Origin: Trochalopteron elliotii
Taxonomy: Eukaryota; Chordata; Aves; Passeriformes; Leiothrichidae
Direction: 5' to 3'
DNA: 64,000 nucleotides
NCBI GenBank assembly: GCA_024734555.1
Contig: JANPWX010000653.1
Location: 2,428,306-2,492,305, forward strand
Shown piece by piece: positions 59,547 through 64,000 of this stretch; the stretch's first letter is position 1; every line of letters starts with the position of its first letter. Below the pieces are notes generated by a model, which searched no databases, was not told where the DNA came from, and saw only the letters and a program-made list of their open reading frames with translations. Both the position numbers and the translations under genes were made by a program.

Positions 59547-62500
59547 TCACATGCTATTACACCATGGGATTTTGTTGTTATAAAATAATTATGAGGATGA
59601 CTCCAAATTGTTCCCTTTGCCTGTGTGATTCCAGGCCCCCAGAACCAGCTGAAGGTGACTCCCCTGTTAGTACCTGAGCCCAGCCTGCACCACTGTCTGG
59701 AAGGAGCACTCACAAGGACCCCAAGGTGTTTCTCACTGGAGAAGGCAAAAAGGCACTCTCCATCCCACAACCAACAGTGTGATGCACCAGCAGCATTTTT
59801 GCTTTCCGTCCAGGCAGAAGTAACTCCCCCAAGCCTCCTCCATACTTTATTTCCTGAGCTGGCATTCTTCCCAGCATCCAGAGGAGACTTACCTGCTCAA
59901 ATCTGTCAGCAGGGAGCCAAGAAACATTTGCTGACCAAGCCAGCAAAGTAACTACACTCCAGCTCATCCAGGAGCTAAGCAGCACTCAGAGGTCTGGGGG
60001 CAGGAACTTTCTTATGGATGGGTGTAGGATTTAGAGGATACTTTAGTATTGCTCCAGCTTACTGCACATTTAGGCATGATATGCACTCTTCCCAGCCCAG
60101 GTGTATGAGGCTCCTGGCTTTGAAGGTCATTTATTGTGATAAACAAATAAATAAAATATTTGTTCTGCTGGAGATAGGCTGACAGCCAGTGTAGTAGTGA
60201 CCTCATCCACCTGAAAGTGCATGAGGAATCAGCTGGGTCTGCCTCTCTTTGCATGTTCAAATATTAAAAATGGAGAAATGTCTTCAGCTAGAGAAACAAG
60301 GAACAACTTCCGAATGGGATAACAGAAAACCAGGAACCATTTCTCACTGAGACAACAGACCTCACCAGGAATGAGGTACGCTCAGAGCAGAGCAGGCTCT
60401 GTGTTAAACACCCAAGAGGAGCTCTCAAAGTTGGGCATGATGGAGAAAGAGGGGTGAAGATAGGAGGTTTTTTTGGGTTTTTTTGTGGTGAAGATTTTTC
60501 TGTACTTCCATTAATCTGAGTGAATGCAGCACTTGGGTTTGGGTTTTTTAACCTTTCATCATCTTCCTGAAAACCAAAATGTCCCAAAAAAATCTTTCAA
60601 ACTTCAAAAAACATGGTCTTAGTGATGAAGCCAAAGGGCCCCTAAGAAGAGGAGAGGACTTAGAATGTCATTTTCACTGTTTTTTGTCCTGAAATTACCG
60701 CAGTACAAAGGCAAAATATCTCTGCACAACAACATTAAGCCATAAACTCTCTGGCAGTGATGTGTACAAATCAATGCAAAAGTTTAATGGCAGGACCATG
60801 AGGGAAAGGCAGGTTTGCTGAAAGATCACAGAACCTACTTAAGGCCAAAGAAAATCAGGCCAGAACAAGACCTGGTCTGGAGTGTGGAGAAATAGCTGCT
60901 GATCCAGCCTATATGTTGGATATATATCACCTATTACTGACACATTGGGAGTCATAAAGCACAGCAGAGCTGAAAAAATGTGCTTATCTGTGAGCAGAAG
61001 TCCTGGGCTTCCTTGGCTCTGCAGAACAGCCCTGTAAAGACATGATGGATGCTCATCCTGCTAAAAGAGAGGTGGCCACCATTAGTAGCTCAGGATTCCA
61101 GATCCCTTGTGTCAAAAATGAAAAATCAGAGTGGAAAAAACAGGCACAGAGCTTAAACTGATGGATTTGTTGGAATATTACACCATATTTGAATGGTGGT
61201 CTTTGAGGCTGTGAATCCTGGCATTGCTCTGGAACAGAAGGATACAATCCAGTAGCAGGTATGGTAGAACTAGGACACGGTATCATAGTTTTCCCATGGA
61301 AATAAGAGTACAGCTAAATTAAGCTTTTCTTCTGGGGAACAAACCCATTGGCATGGTAGAGGCAAATCATTAACTGTAGCAAAATAATGCAAAAAACCTG
61401 TTCCAGTTTAAGGCCACAGACAGCCCATCTCAAGGCACCTACAAACTACAACAAACAGTTAAAATCCCCCTAATGAGAGTTATATTTGCAGAGTTGAGAT
61501 CAAATTATAAAACTGTGACCAGGACTTTGGCTGAAACTTCAGAGTTCAGGAGTTTTCATAACAAAGGTTTTACTTCATTTTGACATTGCATGTGAATTGC
61601 AAAGCAGGAGATAATCTTGAGAAAATATTGAGCAAAATAAATGTTTTCCAGACAGACATCAGTTTAAAAAAAAACACCAAGAAAACGTAGGAGTATTAAT
61701 TTTCAGTATTATTTTTCATTTTAAAGTATTAAAATTAGATTATTAATTAGTATTAATTTTCAGACAAACATAAAAATATATGTGCTAAATGTTTTCAAAA
61801 GAAGTTTTAATACAAACATTTTAAAGAAAGCAAGGGCTTTTCAAAATACCATTAGTTTAAGTGAAAGTTCAAGTTCCTAGTGGATAAAGAGGAATGTGAA
61901 TTACTGAACTCAGTGGAGAAGCTTTGGTAGATCAGGAAGGATTTGCTGTCTGAAGGGATGTCTGCACTGCAGCACAAAAAGAAATCGGATGAGATTAAGG
62001 ATAATTTATCTGCAAGGCCTAGGTTTGAGGGAACAGCAATACACATGTGTCTAACAAGTAGAAAGCCAAAATGAGACCATAAATTAGGTCAGGTAACATA
62101 TCTGAATGCAAAAATCCTTTCACTGTAACTATTTTTTGGCTGTGCAGATCAGGCAGTATTTCATTTGGCTGAGTCAAGAGCTGAGATGACTACTGACATA
62201 GCAAATAAATAAATCAACAGGGGCCTGACACCATTTTCGGCTTGACCAATTTAACTCAAGACCAGTTGTTCTGAAATTATTCAAGTTCTTTCAACACACA
62301 AATGGCAAATGAGATTAGACCTGGGGTGTTCAGCACCAGAGAGGAGCCTCTGTCTGCTAAATATAATGATTTAATCCTTTACATAACCAGGAGGTAAAGA
62401 GGGCCCACAGCTTCATTATGACCCTGGACAGAAAACAAGGCTCAGAGAAGCAGATCTGTGACTCCTGGTATAAAATGTTGGGCAATAATGAATTGCATCT

Positions 62501-63243
62501 TTCAGGTGTAGGCATTGGTAACAGCCAGTGGGTTTGAGGTCATTGAAGAAAGCTGTGGAAAAAAAGAGCAGATTTGTATAGAAAGTTTAGTAACATGATC
62601 TCAGATCAGATTAGCTGCTGACACGGAAAATTATCTCTGTGAGCTGCTTTAGATAAGTGGTGAAGGAAATGAAAAAATTCAGAGGGTGTCTGCCAAAGCC
62701 AAGGGTGATATTCCCCCTTGCACTGGTGTAAGAGACCAGGAGAGAGACAGGAATAGGCTTCTGGGCTTCACCTCCAATGTGCTTTCTTTACACAGCACTG
62801 ATTACAGTCACAGCCCCGTGAAGGCTGTGGGTTCATATAAATTGGGGAAGTGCAGATTATAAACCAAGAAGCACTGAGGTGAAAGCTTGTTCCCTCCTCC
62901 CAGGTGATATTTTGCAGCCTGATGTTGTGAATTACCTGTCTGTTCCTTGTCAATCCTTGTCCTTCCTCATCAACTGCCAGATGATAGGAAGCATCCACAT
63001 CACAAATGGAAAGCAGGCCCTAAATTCCAGAAACTAAAACTGTGGGTTTTTTCTGAATGCCACAGTAGTTGGTAATACGGAATTATGTAAATTCACGCTA
63101 ATTAGAATGATATGCTGGTACATACATCTTTTCTGAATTTAAGAAATAAAGCATTTGAGGAATCAGGAGGCTGACTTTCCTGAGAGAGCACAGAGAGAGG
63201 CCTGGGGAATCCAGCCTCGCAGATATTTTACTGTGATGATTGA
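59547..63243. other. Gene-free unique DNA
   Basis: No exon or mobile element recognised. Frames of up to 147 codons around 59327-59985 shadow each other on opposite strands. 61680-61860 is strongly AT-rich and is listed in part separately. Confidence 0.5.
61692..61763. repeat. AT-rich patch with a 15-bp direct repeat
   Basis: AGTATTAATTTTCAG occurs exactly at 61692-61706 and 61749-61763. The interval is filled with TATTA-like words. Slippage-derived low-complexity sequence is the simplest explanation. Confidence 0.82.
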
Positions 63244-63265
63244 TTTTTTTTTTTTTTTTTTTTTT
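63244..63265. repeat. Poly(T) run of 22
   Basis: Uninterrupted run of 22 T, followed by GCAG. It has the shape of an extended polypyrimidine tract and 3' splice site on the plus strand, or of a poly(A) tail on the minus strand. No exon follows (the plus frame has no recognisable content), and no retroposon body or flanking duplication is visible on the other side. Confidence 0.9.
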
Positions 63266-64000
63266 GCAGCCTTTCACGTGTTTCCCATGTAAGGAACTTT
63301 GCCTTTTATCTAAGAAGCTGTTTCCATGCTTTTCTTGGTTTTCCCTTGTGTCTTTTTTTACCAAAATTCACCACACAGACATAGTACTTTCTTCAAAATA
63401 CTTTAAGAGCAGCAGTGCATTCCATACACTGTCTTTTTTGAAAGGAGCTGTCACTATTTGCTTTGTGGCATAAAAGTCTGTCTAGGGTGAGCTCCTATCA
63501 CTTCTGATCACTCTCCACTGCTGGCCAGGTCCTCAGCCCTGTGCAATGAAACCAGACTTCCCTGACCAGCTGTCACCCCTCAGATATGTTTTAAAGGAAA
63601 AATGTACCACCAGCACTCATAGATACAAAACTCATCACCACCAGGAGTCTTTGCCCAGGGAATTATCTGCCTTGTGGGGAGAGGGTTTCCCCATCCTTTA
63701 AAGTCTCCACCAGCCACAGAAAGTACCTGTGGATTATGAGGCAGACCAATATGTTGGTAAATCACAAATTTAGCTGTGCAGATGCTACACTGAGGAGGGC
63801 TTTGGCACAGGGCTGTCCTGCAGGATGGGCTCCCCAACCTCCCCTAAAAAGGCTGTTATGAAGAGCCTCATATGTGAGAATGTGAGCCAAGTATGATAAA
63901 TACAGTGAGTAGGAGCTGTGGGGAGCCTTCAGGATTAACGTGAACAATTTCATTCCACTGAAAATACCCTTAATGACAGAGAAGCATTAGGCCATGCTGA
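63266..64000. other. Gene-free unique DNA at the right edge
   Basis: No exon or mobile element recognised. Frames are under 90 codons and overlap on opposite strands. Confidence 0.5.

Noticed and set aside
1..64000. Search for operons, CRISPR arrays, phage or plasmid features
   Set aside because: The sequence is clearly vertebrate nuclear DNA (CR1 tails, LTR, CpG depletion, no dense coding), so prokaryotic systems are not expected and none was seen.

Overview
This window looks like vertebrate nuclear DNA, most likely from a bird and probably a songbird. The main evidence is at least six 3' ends of CR1 retrotransposons. They carry the CR1 tail (ATTCTATGATTCT, or AATCATAGAAT on the other strand) and the typical 3'-UTR wording about a 'ctggaagtgttcaa' core and 'ggacttgatgatc'. 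There is also one apparently solo LTR, otherwise low repeat density, AT-rich composition and strong CpG depletion. The species and locus cannot be named from the sequence alone.

I recognise no protein-coding exon, tRNA, rRNA, known ncRNA, CpG-island promoter or CRISPR array. The longest open frames (up to 239 codons) have no recognisable domain, and many overlap repeats. The window therefore reads as a gene desert or the inside of a very large intron. I have annotated repeats, secondary-structure candidates and blocks that look constrained, and I describe the empty stretches in between.

Layout: 1-240 looks like a possible conserved noncoding block. 240-7.8 kb is plain, with a TTTTCAGTG minisatellite, a CT-rich microsatellite and a 23-bp duplication. 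A short CR1 tail (7.8 kb) and a 21-bp duplication (8.3 kb) follow. 8.4-18.2 kb is featureless. A perfect pentamer array (AGTGA, 88 bp) lies at 18.3 kb. 19.8-20 kb holds a constrained-looking block. A 540-bp CR1 copy lies on the minus strand at 21.6-22.1 kb. The best-defined mobile element is a 734-bp solo LTR at 31.19-31.92 kb on the minus strand, flanked by a 5-bp target duplication (AACAT). CR1 tails follow at 33.2 and 34.9 kb, then three hairpins at 35.8, 36.3 and 38.05 kb. 40.5-41.6 kb is the most regulatory-looking part, with retained CpGs, a MEF2-type site and a DR1 nuclear-receptor-type site. 44.9-45.2 kb may be similar. At 48.1 kb there is a CR1 tail, followed by three perfect POU octamers in about 320 bp (48.7-49.0 kb). 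At 52.5 kb a 13-bp perfect inverted repeat followed by a direct copy of its left arm looks like a template-switch scar. CR1 tails lie at 55.8 and 57.1 kb, and a homeodomain-site-rich block at 58.05-58.2 kb.

There is no gene cluster or operon, so there is no pathway to reconstruct. If the window has a function it is probably cis-regulatory for a gene outside it. I found no convincing undescribed system. The most checkable leads are the solo LTR, the template-switch scar, the octamer cluster and the 40.5-41.6 kb block.
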